Shown: piece after piece, positions 1 to 9,587 of the stretch
Layout: each line of letters opens with the position of its first letter
How positions within the stretch are numbered: the first letter of the stretch is position 1
NCBI RefSeq assembly: GCF_963678635.1
Contig: NC_087068.1
Coordinates: 8,006,027 to 8,070,026, forward strand
Length of the DNA stretch: 64,000 nt
Origin: Symsagittifera roscoffensis
Taxonomy: Eukaryota > Xenacoelomorpha > Acoela > Convolutidae
Reading direction: 5' to 3'
Program-made: the position numbers and the translations under genes
The notes under the pieces: generated by a model
The model's database searches: none
What the model was told of the DNA's origin: nothing
What the model saw: the letters and a program-made list of their open reading frames with translations, nothing else

Positions 1-16
1 GGTAGATGTTAACCAG

Positions 17-75
17 CTCAAGAATTACCTTACCAACTCAAGAATTACCTTACCAACTCAAGTATTACCCAATTC
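17..75. repeat. 20-bp tandem repeat, about three copies
   Basis: CTCAAG starts at 17, 37 and 57, each time within a 20-bp unit close to CTCAAGAATTACCTTACCAA; the third unit is diverged. It lies in the 3' noncoding or LTR part of the large minus-strand retroelement. Confidence 0.85.
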
Positions 76-260
76 AAGAATTCTCTAGAAATGTTCTCTT
101 GCAACTACTTGCTGTAGATTCGGATTATCGCGTGTTCAATCAAGATTCTCTCTTTTTGTTTCTCGCTTGAGTGTAGTTGGATTTTCAACTTTGTTTTTCA
201 AACTCGATCTGAAAACAGAACGCTTATTAAAACTTAGCATGTCACGTTCCTAACCTAGAG

Positions 261-276
261 ACCCCCCTTCTACCCA
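261..276 (-). other. Candidate polypurine tract of the large retroelement
   Basis: On the minus strand this reads as a purine-rich run containing AGAAGGGGGG, about 225 bases after the pol stop codon. That is where second-strand priming next to the 3' LTR is expected. The next bases on that strand are TCTCTAGG rather than the usual TG, and the other LTR was not found, so this is tentative. Confidence 0.35.
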
Positions 277-499
277 TATGGTTAAAATCTTATCATTCTC
301 ATATCACTTAAAGCAATTCGATTGGATTTTCCTTTAAGAACATGCAGATTCATTTTATGTTTTAGCACCATCAATTCTTTCTTTTAAAATTCAATTGTCA
401 TGCCAATCACATCTTAAGATCCTTTTACCTGCGCCGCACCCCAGTACCTAACTCAAGACTCCTCCCTCACACCCGACCTGATACCTCCATGCACCCGAC

Positions 500-3400
500 T
501 CAGGCGATGCTCAAGTAGTACTTCTTGTGAAGATGCACCATTATCTCTGTTTCTGCAAAGACCACATGTAGGATAGCGTACAATTCCCTCGAGCTCAGTT
601 TGCCCCTGTTTGGGTCGTACACCGGCATCGAGACCTCCACTATTCCTCTTTCAATCATGAAGTCACGTAGTCTTGTCAGTGCCAATATCACGTGTTCGGG
701 ATCAATTGTGTTTCTGTCGTTGACTCTCGTTACTAGGAAGCAGAGGTATTTGCCCGGGACCTGTGCCACTGACGGTGGAAGCGCTGCCATGCCTCCCAGT
801 CCTGGCCTCTGTCTAAACAGAAACTCTACGTTCTGGTACTCTCTTTTGAAGTCAGCCTCCAATCTTGATTTGAAACTCATGTCCGCCGTGATGCAGATCG
901 CGCTGGTCCTGTTTGACAGGATGAAGTCGCTATCCGTTATCATGATGTTCTCTGAGTATTCATTGGGTATTTCGAATTTCGTTTTGAAATTCCTTCCTAT
1001 GGTAGGCTCTGGTTCTTCTTCCTCCAGTTCCAATCCGCTTGTTTCCCTCACTTCCTTGAGCTTCTTTATCATCAAATTTTCGGTGTGGGTAAGTCCTACC
1101 CCCACTCCCCGGACAAAAATATTTATCGACGTCCCCGTCGATGTAGTCGGGTCTGAATTGTCCTTAGGGATGTCCAGTGGCCTGTCTGTTGCTGTCCATC
1201 CGAAAAGAGGGTCCTCTGTCTTCATGTAATTTGCTGCTGATACATCGATTTGCTGAATGCTTTGTCCTTCGCGGCTCTCGTCCTTGACATCACGCATCCA
1301 CTCTAGAATCCTCAAGTTCGTGTTCTCCCTCCTTTCTATTTCACTCTGCTCGAGATCCGTCTCCAATTCTGGCGTCGAGTAATCATCCTGCGGATAATGT
1401 CCACCATCGTCAATCACTTGCCATTCCTCTTCGGCCTCCAGTTCGCCTGCGCTTAGTAGTTCATCGCGCAACTTGTCTGGCTGTATCTTATCGATCAAGA
1501 AGTCATCCCCGTACCTATTGTACCTCATACCTGTTCGTTTACGATTGCCCGTCCTGGTTTCCGGTGGTGTTGGTCGATCCGGTTCCATCCACTTCGGTAC
1601 CTCGTTTTGCTCGGGATCGTTCCAGTCTTCTTCTACAAATGAACCTGCATCCGACTCCACTTCTATCTTTTCGTTGTCGTCCAAACTCAAGTTCTCATTA
1701 CCATCATTTTTCTCTCTAGTGCCTTTCTCATTCACTTCGCACGCTGGTTCCACCACCAGGTACTCAAGACCTTCCATGTCTTTTGGCAGGCACCAGTCCT
1801 CCGGAGACGGAATGTGAGGCTTCAGATTTTCGTAATGTGCTGCTCGCCCTGTACTCAAGCGATAGAACCTTCCTTGTTGATGTACTTCCGTAATCATGAA
1901 CGGTCCTCTCCATTTCTTGAGTAGTTTCTTTGTTCCCTTGGGCGGTATGACATTTTGGAAAACCCACACGTATTGGCCCACTTCGTATGGCTTTGCTCTT
2001 AGTATCTTTTCGTCATATTTCTTGCGTTGCCTCATTTGCGCTTGCGCCGTGTTTCTCCGACATAGCTCGTTTAGCTCTTGTTGTCTTTTGATCGCTTCCT
2101 TCACGTATGCTTGAGGTGACGTCCTCTTCCCCTCGTACTCCGGGTAGAAGAATGTTAGAGGCATTGCCCTTTCCCTGCCTGTCAACATCATGAAAGGACT
2201 GATACCCGTCGTTGAGTGCTGAGTACTATTATAGGCTCCTACTACTTGTGGCAGGTATTTGTCCCAGTCCGTCATGTATCTCGAGCAGTACACCCTGAGC
2301 ATGTTGACCAGTGTCCTGTTCTGTCTCTCTACCAACCCATTGGTCTGTGGATGATAGGTCGTCGAGTGTGCTTGAGCAATGTGTGATCTCTTCATCAATT
2401 CTTTTGTCAAGTCCCCCACAAAAGCCTTGCCGTTGTCTGACTGGAAAGTCATTGGACAACCATATCGCGATATCCAATGCGTTATCAGGTGATCACATGT
2501 CTCCTCTGCTGAGGCTGTCTGGCACGGAACCGCTTCCGCCAACTTGGTGAAGTGATCTATTATAACTAGTATTTGGTTATAACCCGACTCCGTCATGCAG
2601 ATTTTCTGATGGTCTATCTGCACCACTTCATTGAATTCCGAACTCTCGACAGACTTGAGGGGAAACTTCATCTTCCTTGGGTCTTTTACTTGAAGGCATG
2701 CTAGGCAGGCATTCACCCACCTCTCGCAAGCTTTTCTCATTCCCGGCCAGTCAAACCTGTGAAGTATCCTTTGTTGTACTTTATCTATCCCCTGATGGCC
2801 CATCTGGTCGTGTGATCTGAAAAGCACTTCCGTTTGGTACAGTTGTGGTAGTATGATGAGGTTGTGTTTGTGTAATATTTTTTCCTCATCTCTTCTCTTG
2901 CACGCTACCACCCCTTCAGCTGTGTGATAAAGTAAATCTCTCTTTTCTTTGTAGAACTGGCTCAAGATCTTGTAGCTGTCTTCCTCAAGTTCCCCCTTCT
3001 CCTTGACTCCCGAATGGATCCATTTGGAGAGGTTACTTGTCATTTTGTCATTCCTCTGGGCCCTTATTAGGTCAGACAGCCTGTATCTCGCCTTAACGTG
3101 CTCCTTTAGCGCCATGATCTGTCCATTCATTTCACCAGGGTTGTGGATGTCATCGCTCAGCTTCACACATATCATCCTTTTCACGATTTTCATGTCGTCT
3201 TCTGGTACCAGATTCGTTCTGACGTTTGAGTTGCACGATAGTTCCCTTAGTGGTTTTCTTGAAACTGCTATTTTCTCGAGCTCTTCACCACCTCGTACCT
3301 CTTGTATTTCCAGATTGTACGTCCCTGAAGATGGATCCGTCTGTAATTCCCTGTCGTGCTGTCTTATCTTCTCTTCCGCCAGTATCATGCATAGACTGTC

Positions 3401-5323
3401 TTGGTCTTCGCTGCTCTCATCCGAGTCTTCATCCCATTCTTCACGCTCCCCGGACAATTTCCCTTCTCCGGTTTCGTCTTCTTCCATGAATCTGGACCAC
3501 TCCCCGGACTCTTGATCTAGTCCCAGGTGTTCAACTTCTTCTCTGAATGTTACTTTTTTATCCCTGACTTTTGTCTGCTCCAGAATTTTGTCGGGGATTT
3601 TTTCAACTAGTGATCGCACAACTTCCTTGCTATCAGTGATGCTTCCTTTTGAGACGTCAGTATTGTTCACTGTTTCTTCTCTCCGAAGTATGGTTAGTTC
3701 CGGTGCCTCCTGACCTTTCCCTTGGATCACGGGCTTGTCATCTGATAGTTTCTCAAGCAACCTCATTAAGTCTTCATCTATTCGGACCGTTCCCTCCTCT
3801 ACCTGGGTGAGATCATAACCTTTTGCCTTGAGTGTCTCCCTCACGATTTTGGACTTGAGCATTATTCCTATCGGAATCCCACTGCTTTTCTTCAAGATGG
3901 TCTTTTCAAGAGTTTCTTTCGGCAATTCGGGATGATCTTCAATCGGTTTGCCTGATTTGTCCAGCCATCTCGTGAGTGGAAGACTGTCGTACGTTTCTTT
4001 GTCCATGAAGGAGAAGCCATCTTTGATCTCAGGTCTGTCCGCCTCTCTTTGTTCTTGCCTCTCGTAGAACTCCGTCTTCTTACTCAAGCTGTCAGCATTT
4101 TGATGTTTATCTCGTGTTCTGTGCTCAATTATCATGTTGTATCCATCCAAGCGAACTATCCACCTCCCAATATAGCTCTGGTCCATTGAGTACGTTTTCA
4201 GCCAGCTTAGTGCTCGGTTGTCGACTCGCAGCTTGAAGGGCTCACTGCCTAGGTATGCTCTGTATTTTTCGACAAAGGTGACCACCGCGAACATCTCTGC
4301 TTTCGGTGCTCCGTACTTCATTTCTGTGTCACTTAGGACCTTGCTCCCGTATGCTATTGGTCTCAAGACTGTCTTCCCATTCCATTCTTGTTCTTGATGG
4401 AGAATCCCAGAAATAGCGACTACTGACGCGTCCGTGTCTAGCACGTACATCCCCTTCTCTGTCGGCATACCCAGTACTGGTGCCTCACATAGCTCTTTCT
4501 TTATTCTCTGGAATGACTCTTCTGCCGCGTTGTTCCACGTGAACTTCTTGCCCTTATGTCTCATTAGTTGTTGCATCGGGTATACCTTGTCCGCATAGCC
4601 CTTGATGAATTCTCTATAATAGTTGGCGAAACCCAGGAAGCTCATCAGCTGGTGCTCCGTCTTCGGTGATTTCCAGGTTAGGACTGCTTCCACGGCGTCT
4701 GGATCAGGTCTGATGCCGTGCTTATCTACCATCCTTCCCAAGTATTTAATCGAGTCCTTGAGTATCTCGCACTTTGATGGTTTACACTTCAGCCCCGATC
4801 TTTTCATGCACGCGAACACCTCGTCAAGCCTCTCGATGTGGTCTTCTAGTGTCGGCGTTGCTATTACCACGTCGTCCACGTAGCACATTACCAGGTTGCC
4901 GTACTTCTTCGTCACGCCTATCAACGCGTGTGCCATCAGCCGCTGAAACGTGGCTGTTGCATTGCAGAGTCCAAACGGCATCCGTTTCCATTGAAACAGA
5001 CCCAACTCGCAGGCGAACCCTGTCTTGTCCCTGTCTTGCTTCCTTAATGGTACCTGCCAAAAGGCCGAGCCTAAATCAAGAGTCGTAAAAAATTTCGCAT
5101 CACCTAACTTCGAGAGGCTCTCATCAATTCTAGGTATGGGATAGGCATCCTTCACCGTGACGGAGTTCAGGTATCGAAAGTCACAACAAAACCTTAACTG
5201 GTCGCCTTTCTTTTTGGCCATCACTACTCCACACGCCCACGGTGACTTGGATGGTTCTATCATGTCATACTCTAGTAACGTTTCGATTTCTTTTCTACAC
5301 GCGTCCGATTTGTGTGGGGTCAT
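500..5323 (-). CDS. Retroelement Pol: reverse transcriptase, RNase H, integrase, acidic linker, C-terminal macro-like domain
   Basis: 1607 codons from the first Met after the upstream UAG; RT really begins about 30 codons earlier in the same frame. RT: CDFRYLN near 47, TLDLGSAFWQ near 81, YVDD at 148-151. RNase H: about 293-415 (DTDAS, RVDNRALSWL, DKHQNADSLS). Residues ~420-800 are an acidic spacer with no recognised domain. Integrase zinc module: H838, H843, C873, C876; catalytic triad D904, D963, E999 (35 residues between the last two), then a GPF-type module near 1140. After an acidic linker, residues ~1455-1607 resemble a macro (ADP-ribose-binding) fold: ICITADM, FKREY, KYLCFLVTR, VSMPVY and VVFAETEIMVHL fall in the expected order. 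The glycine-rich binding loops are replaced, so ADP-ribose activity is doubtful. All RT and integrase catalytic residues are present. Confidence 0.9.
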   Translation of the reverse strand: MTPHKSDACRKEIETLLEYDMIEPSKSPWACGVVMAKKKGDQLRFCCDFRYLNSVTVKDAYPIPRIDESLSKLGDAKFFTTLDLGSAFWQVPLRKQDRDKTGFACELGLFQWKRMPFGLCNATATFQRLMAHALIGVTKKYGNLVMCYVDDVVIATPTLEDHIERLDEVFACMKRSGLKCKPSKCEILKDSIKYLGRMVDKHGIRPDPDAVEAVLTWKSPKTEHQLMSFLGFANYYREFIKGYADKVYPMQQLMRHKGKKFTWNNAAEESFQRIKKELCEAPVLGMPTEKGMYVLDTDASVVAISGILHQEQEWNGKTVLRPIAYGSKVLSDTEMKYGAPKAEMFAVVTFVEKYRAYLGSEPFKLRVDNRALSWLKTYSMDQSYIGRWIVRLDGYNMIIEHRTRDKHQNADSLSKKTEFYERQEQREADRPEIKDGFSFMDKETYDSLPLTRWLDKSGKPIEDHPELPKETLEKTILKKSSGIPIGIMLKSKIVRETLKAKGYDLTQVEEGTVRIDEDLMRLLEKLSDDKPVIQGKGQEAPELTILRREETVNNTDVSKGSITDSKEVVRSLVEKIPDKILEQTKVRDKKVTFREEVEHLGLDQESGEWSRFMEEDETGEGKLSGEREEWDEDSDESSEDQDSLCMILAEEKIRQHDRELQTDPSSGTYNLEIQEVRGGEELEKIAVSRKPLRELSCNSNVRTNLVPEDDMKIVKRMICVKLSDDIHNPGEMNGQIMALKEHVKARYRLSDLIRAQRNDKMTSNLSKWIHSGVKEKGELEEDSYKILSQFYKEKRDLLYHTAEGVVACKRRDEEKILHKHNLIILPQLYQTEVLFRSHDQMGHQGIDKVQQRILHRFDWPGMRKACERWVNACLACLQVKDPRKMKFPLKSVESSEFNEVVQIDHQKICMTESGYNQILVIIDHFTKLAEAVPCQTASAEETCDHLITHWISRYGCPMTFQSDNGKAFVGDLTKELMKRSHIAQAHSTTYHPQTNGLVERQNRTLVNMLRVYCSRYMTDWDKYLPQVVGAYNSTQHSTTGISPFMMLTGRERAMPLTFFYPEYEGKRTSPQAYVKEAIKRQQELNELCRRNTAQAQMRQRKKYDEKILRAKPYEVGQYVWVFQNVIPPKGTKKLLKKWRGPFMITEVHQQGRFYRLSTGRAAHYENLKPHIPSPEDWCLPKDMEGLEYLVVEPACEVNEKGTREKNDGNENLSLDDNEKIEVESDAGSFVEEDWNDPEQNEVPKWMEPDRPTPPETRTGNRKRTGMRYNRYGDDFLIDKIQPDKLRDELLSAGELEAEEEWQVIDDGGHYPQDDYSTPELETDLEQSEIERRENTNLRILEWMRDVKDESREGQSIQQIDVSAANYMKTEDPLFGWTATDRPLDIPKDNSDPTTSTGTSINIFVRGVGVGLTHTENLMIKKLKEVRETSGLELEEEEPEPTIGRNFKTKFEIPNEYSENIMITDSDFILSNRTSAICITADMSFKSRLEADFKREYQNVEFLFRQRPGLGGMAALPPSVAQVPGKYLCFLVTRVNDRNTIDPEHVILALTRLRDFMIERGIVEVSMPVYDPNRGKLSSRELYAILHVVFAETEIMVHLHKKYYLSIA

Positions 5324-5416
5324 GCGCCTCGCCCCCTCCCTGTGTGGTACCGCGTTTTCCTCAAGTTCAATTTCATGTTCAACAAAATTACAACACCCGA
5401 TATCCGCCTTATGCTA
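5324..5416 (-). other. In-frame UAG and open junction between protease and RT frames
   Basis: Both frames begin at positions equal modulo 3. The 30 codons between the UAG at 5414-5416 and the first Met of the downstream frame contain no other stop, and they encode residues typical of the RT N-terminus. The UAG follows GUC UUU UCA and precedes CAU AAG. It may be a single nonsense substitution in an otherwise intact copy or a programmed read-through site like those known in some retroviruses; the sequence alone does not decide. Confidence 0.85.
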
Positions 5417-8400
5417 TGAAAAGACCTCCTCGTTTCGCTCTAGTACGTCCTTGATAGCTTCGAGCTGTTCATCTTTCAGTTTGCCCCTTAAATGTTCAAT
5501 CTCCGGCAGAACCGGTTTATCAATTTGCATTTCATCTAGTGTGGGTCGCTCTGGAAAGTTCGAACAGCTCGAAAGCCCATCGTCCGTTTCTGACTTAAGT
5601 GATTTGATAAGACCTGAAGAATCTTTTATTCTCTGCAATCGTCTCAAGATACAAATTTTGTCCCTGTGGTTGGGACAATCAACAACTTCATTTTGTTTTG
5701 AGTTTTCAATTGTTTCATATCGAGTTTTAACCGGTAAAGCATATCCCAGCTTCCTCCCTCTCTGTATCGTGATCGGTATATCAAGGGTATTCAACAAGAC
5801 ACTGACGCAGAGGCCGCTCTTCGTTATCGAAAATGATCTTCCTAAAACAGCAGCGCTTTGACTATTGGGATTCGGAACTATACACACTTGCTTGTTGTCA
5901 CTTAGTTCATTATAAATTTTCATCCTCAAGCTTACGATTGCCGCTTCATTAGCTTTTAACCTCACTCTCCTACTCAAGAATACCGGTGCTTTGTTTTCAT
6001 TCGCCATTATTAAATTTACCGGTTTGATTGCGTACCTCCTATCCGGGTTCCGTATCCTGAACATTGCATTATTTAGATCAATCGTTACGTCGAAATTCCT
6101 GATGAAGTCTCTGCCCAAAATGAATTGGTCAGATTCATCTAGGTTTTCTACCACGATGAAGCTCATCCACAGGTTACGTTCCCCCAAATTGAGGGCTATT
6201 ATCGGCGTCCTGCCCAGCACCCGTAGGGCCCCTTTGTTTGCAGCTGACAGCCGTATTCTCGAGTCTATCAAGTCACCTTTGTCAAAGCCCATCTTTTCCC
6301 ATGTTTCGATTGGTATGACGCTCAAGACTGCTCCCGTGTCAAGTAATCCACGTAACTGAGTCTTTTTGCCATTTATGTCTAGCACGTGCCCTGTCACGTC
6401 TGCTTCCGTCCCGATGTGCATTGCATCTTCTTCAAGCATGGCACAGTGTCCGATCGATCTTACTTTCAACTCTTCTTTCCCTACATAGATTTGTCCAATT
6501 AGGTCTTCGTCGCATGTTATCATCGTCTTGGTATAGATGTTGATTCCATCTATATTTAGCATGACCTCGTGTGGACCATAAGCTTCAGTGTACCTATTAT
6601 CAACACGTACCGATTTGCTGCCCCCTCTCGTGAGTAGTGCCCTGAGCGCTCTAGAAGTCGTTTGTGGACTTATTCCACTCAAGTAGTCTGCATACACGTC
6701 AATGTGCATTATCGTCTGGTCGCTCGGCTCGCTCAAGTTTCTGGTTACCTCGTGTCCGCCCACTGTGATTATCGACATTATTCTTGCTCCGATTTTCGAT
6801 ATTCCAAAAGGTTTACCTGTCACCATTTTCACGGTGTTACAATTCCCGGTCTTCATTGAGCCCGTTCTAGCCTCTGGTATTGAGTTCGATCCGGTTAATG
6901 CTCCGTTAAAATTCTGTCTTTCGATCTCCAACTTTAGTCGTTGCTCTATTTCTTTCGCAGCCAGATCTTGTTTCACTTTGGCAATTGCTTCCGTCGCCGC
7001 TTTCTCATAATTTATCTCTAGAGAGCTTCCGGCCGCGGACTCTAACGCACCGCTAACATGTGTCACAGCTTTCACTGTCTTCGTCGGCAATTCGGTGTTT
7101 GGTGCCCCCAAGTTCCTAGATTCAAACTCGTTTTGCCTGTTCCGCTGATTCTGCACCGCCGCTAATGCCAACTTATGTTTGGGGTGATTCTGGTCCTTGA
7201 CCGCTTCCCAGAACAAGGGACAATCCATCCTGAAGTGCCCCTCCTGGTTACAGAAGAAGCATCTGGCGCCTATCTTGATGATTAAGCCGTTATAGTACTC
7301 GTGTTCCTCCATCTGGCTCATATCCTCTTCATCCGGTGCATAACCTAGGCTCTTCATGCCTTGTTTGTACGTTGTGCAGTCAGCCACATGATGATCCGCT
7401 GACCCGCAGTTCGCGCATGATCTGCGCTTGTCCATATCATCTCTAGGTTTGTACCATGATGACCTCTGGGGTTGGCTTCCCCCTTGCGTGTTCCTGTTTT
7501 CGGAATATGAGTACTTCTTAGGTTTCATCAGCATGTATTCTCTTGATTTCTGTCTCATTTCTTCTGGGGTGGGTGCGCTGTCCTTCGACAATGTGTAGTA
7601 TGTTGCTAACATTGTCCTTAAGTCATCACTTTTCACCCCATCGATGAACTTCGAGGCAATGCTAAAGTTCCGTCTATTTGTCGACTCCTCTGGGTCACTC
7701 CTCCTTCTCAAGCTCTCGAGGTCATCTAGGAACCGATCTATTGACTCGTCGTCCCTCTGCCTTCTCTTTTCAAATCGCATCATCGCTTGGTGACCCTTCA
7801 TGCCTGACCCGAACCGATTCAGCAATATCTCGAAGATCTTGTCCGCGGTGTCGCGTTCTTCCTCCTTCTTTGCGACCACGCATTTTAATGCCGTTCCTTC
7901 CAAGTTGCTCAGTATGGCTGTACATGCTTGTCTTTCGTCACTCAAGTTATCTTGTTCTAGATGTAATCTCATCACTTCCACCCAAGTGTCAATGCATCCA
8001 TCGGAGTCGTCCTTGAATTCTTTTGGCTTCTTGAATGTCTTTCTTGATTTTCCCTCTCTCCTGTCGCTCGAGTCAGTGTTCCTCGTGGCGAAGGCCTCTA
8101 GAGTCCTGTTCATCATCTCCCAAGTGCTGGCCCATGTCATAGCATCCGGTCCTGTGTTGCTGTTAGCTGTTGAATCTCCCGGAGCAGTCGTTGTATTCGA
8201 CGTTCCATTCTTCATTATTGTTTTCGCAGCTGTTGGTGCTATGCTTATCGCACCCCTGGTTAAGGGCAACGGTGTCGATTGTCGTTTGTTCCTTTGTGGT
8301 TCTGCAAAGTCAACTCTGGTGCCTTGCGTACGATCCGCTGCCGGTCTTTCTTGTGGAGTAGAACCTCTCAAGATTGCATCCAACTTTGCCTGTATTTCAC

Positions 8401-9307
8401 ACGAACTCTCGGCTTGACTCCTGCTCATTGTGTCCATTCTCCTTTCCAGGCTCCCTAATTGGCTGTTGACATCATCATATCGGTTCTTCAACTGTTGCAT
8501 GTCTGTTTTGATGTTCTTTTCTCGTTCTTCATTGGTGGCTTCTACCTTATCTGACATTTCCTTGAGTCTCTCATCTGTTGCCTTAGCTAGGTTAAAATAA
8601 CTGTCTAGATACTCGTGCTTGTTGTATCTTATCTCCTTTTTTATCGCCTCTCTGTCTTCTTCACTGTGCTTAAGTCTTTTGTCAATCTGATTTAATTTCG
8701 CCAACAAGTCACCCAGCTCAATGTTAGTCTCTTCATGGTCAGCTGTCGGTCTCTCTTCGGCCGTAGCCTCTGCTTTAGCTTGTTCCTCTCTTGGATTGGC
8801 TTCTGAGGTCTTCGTGCTCACTGTCCCAAACGTTCGTGCTCTTTCTGCTTTTGGTTCTTCAGTCACGTTTTCTTTTGTTTTTATTCCGAACATTATTCCC
8901 AATTTTTCCGTAAAAGATGTCCTCTTTACTTGAGAGTCTTCTTTCACCGTTTCTTCGGTGTTGCCTATTGCATCTTCCGCGTCATCTATCGGTGAGAACT
9001 CTATGGGTTTCTGGTTCGGTTCCTCTGCATTGGGCATTGGAGTTGACTCTGTCGCCATCTTCCTTGTTTCATCCACACTTTGATCGGGTGTCTCTAGATC
9101 AATCTCGATGGTGGGTTCTACTCGCTCCCCTTCCGTGCCCTCTTTCGCCCTGTTCTCCGCTGTACTCCTTGTGCTGACCATGTTAACTGAAAAGTTCGTC
9201 TTCGTTATCTTTGGGCCCGTTGATGTCGTTCCGCGCAGCGATGAATTATATTTCATGTTTGATCCACTTGACCTTTTTTCGAGCACCGGTACCCTACTCC
9301 GCCTCAT
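5414..9307 (-). CDS. Retroelement Gag and aspartic protease
   Basis: 1297 codons. The N-terminal ~190 residues are low-complexity and acidic; ~195-310 is a strong coiled-coil candidate. A capsid-like helical region (~425-590, with WVEVMRLHLEQ and IDRFLDDLESL) is followed by two CCHC zinc knuckles at 631-644 (CANCGSADHHVADC) and 683-696 (CFFCNQEGHFRMDC). A retropepsin motif DTGA sits at 990-993, with the flap and ILGRD-type segment after it. The first Met is at 9307, but Met 43 (MVSTRSTAE) is an equally likely start. The frame ends at a UAG (5414-5416); the same frame then stays open into RT, so Gag-Pr and Pol are separated by one stop codon rather than a frame change. Product: virus-like particle structural protein plus processing protease. 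Confidence 0.88.
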   Translation of the reverse strand: MRRSRVPVLEKRSSGSNMKYNSSLRGTTSTGPKITKTNFSVNMVSTRSTAENRAKEGTEGERVEPTIEIDLETPDQSVDETRKMATESTPMPNAEEPNQKPIEFSPIDDAEDAIGNTEETVKEDSQVKRTSFTEKLGIMFGIKTKENVTEEPKAERARTFGTVSTKTSEANPREEQAKAEATAEERPTADHEETNIELGDLLAKLNQIDKRLKHSEEDREAIKKEIRYNKHEYLDSYFNLAKATDERLKEMSDKVEATNEEREKNIKTDMQQLKNRYDDVNSQLGSLERRMDTMSRSQAESSCEIQAKLDAILRGSTPQERPAADRTQGTRVDFAEPQRNKRQSTPLPLTRGAISIAPTAAKTIMKNGTSNTTTAPGDSTANSNTGPDAMTWASTWEMMNRTLEAFATRNTDSSDRREGKSRKTFKKPKEFKDDSDGCIDTWVEVMRLHLEQDNLSDERQACTAILSNLEGTALKCVVAKKEEERDTADKIFEILLNRFGSGMKGHQAMMRFEKRRQRDDESIDRFLDDLESLRRRSDPEESTNRRNFSIASKFIDGVKSDDLRTMLATYYTLSKDSAPTPEEMRQKSREYMLMKPKKYSYSENRNTQGGSQPQRSSWYKPRDDMDKRRSCANCGSADHHVADCTTYKQGMKSLGYAPDEEDMSQMEEHEYYNGLIIKIGARCFFCNQEGHFRMDCPLFWEAVKDQNHPKHKLALAAVQNQRNRQNEFESRNLGAPNTELPTKTVKAVTHVSGALESAAGSSLEINYEKAATEAIAKVKQDLAAKEIEQRLKLEIERQNFNGALTGSNSIPEARTGSMKTGNCNTVKMVTGKPFGISKIGARIMSIITVGGHEVTRNLSEPSDQTIMHIDVYADYLSGISPQTTSRALRALLTRGGSKSVRVDNRYTEAYGPHEVMLNIDGINIYTKTMITCDEDLIGQIYVGKEELKVRSIGHCAMLEEDAMHIGTEADVTGHVLDINGKKTQLRGLLDTGAVLSVIPIETWEKMGFDKGDLIDSRIRLSAANKGALRVLGRTPIIALNLGERNLWMSFIVVENLDESDQFILGRDFIRNFDVTIDLNNAMFRIRNPDRRYAIKPVNLIMANENKAPVFLSRRVRLKANEAAIVSLRMKIYNELSDNKQVCIVPNPNSQSAAVLGRSFSITKSGLCVSVLLNTLDIPITIQRGRKLGYALPVKTRYETIENSKQNEVVDCPNHRDKICILRRLQRIKDSSGLIKSLKSETDDGLSSCSNFPERPTLDEMQIDKPVLPEIEHLRGKLKDEQLEAIKDVLERNEEVFS

Positions 9308-9587
9308 TATTTCTATTTACAACTGCTTCTATTTACAATTTTATTATATACACGATTCTATTCTAAGGGTAAAAAAAATATTTTTTGTGGTAACAAATTC
9401 TGTATAACGTGTTAAAAACCTTATCCAATTCTCTTTCTAAAACCTCCGAAAAATTTTCCTTAATTTGGTCTTAACCCTACCTATTTCGATTTGTCTTATT
9501 CTGTCTTAAAACGCACTTGTTGTAATTTGACTTCAATTTCTATACCGTCCCAAGACTATTCGTCACTATCACAGTACTCTCCGTTAG

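Noticed and set aside
600-1229. 209-codon plus-strand frame, and others opposite pol and gag (1473-1817, 3003-3515, 5157-5861, 7800-8417)
   Set aside because: Antisense shadows of strongly supported Pol and Gag coding sequence; no domain of their own.
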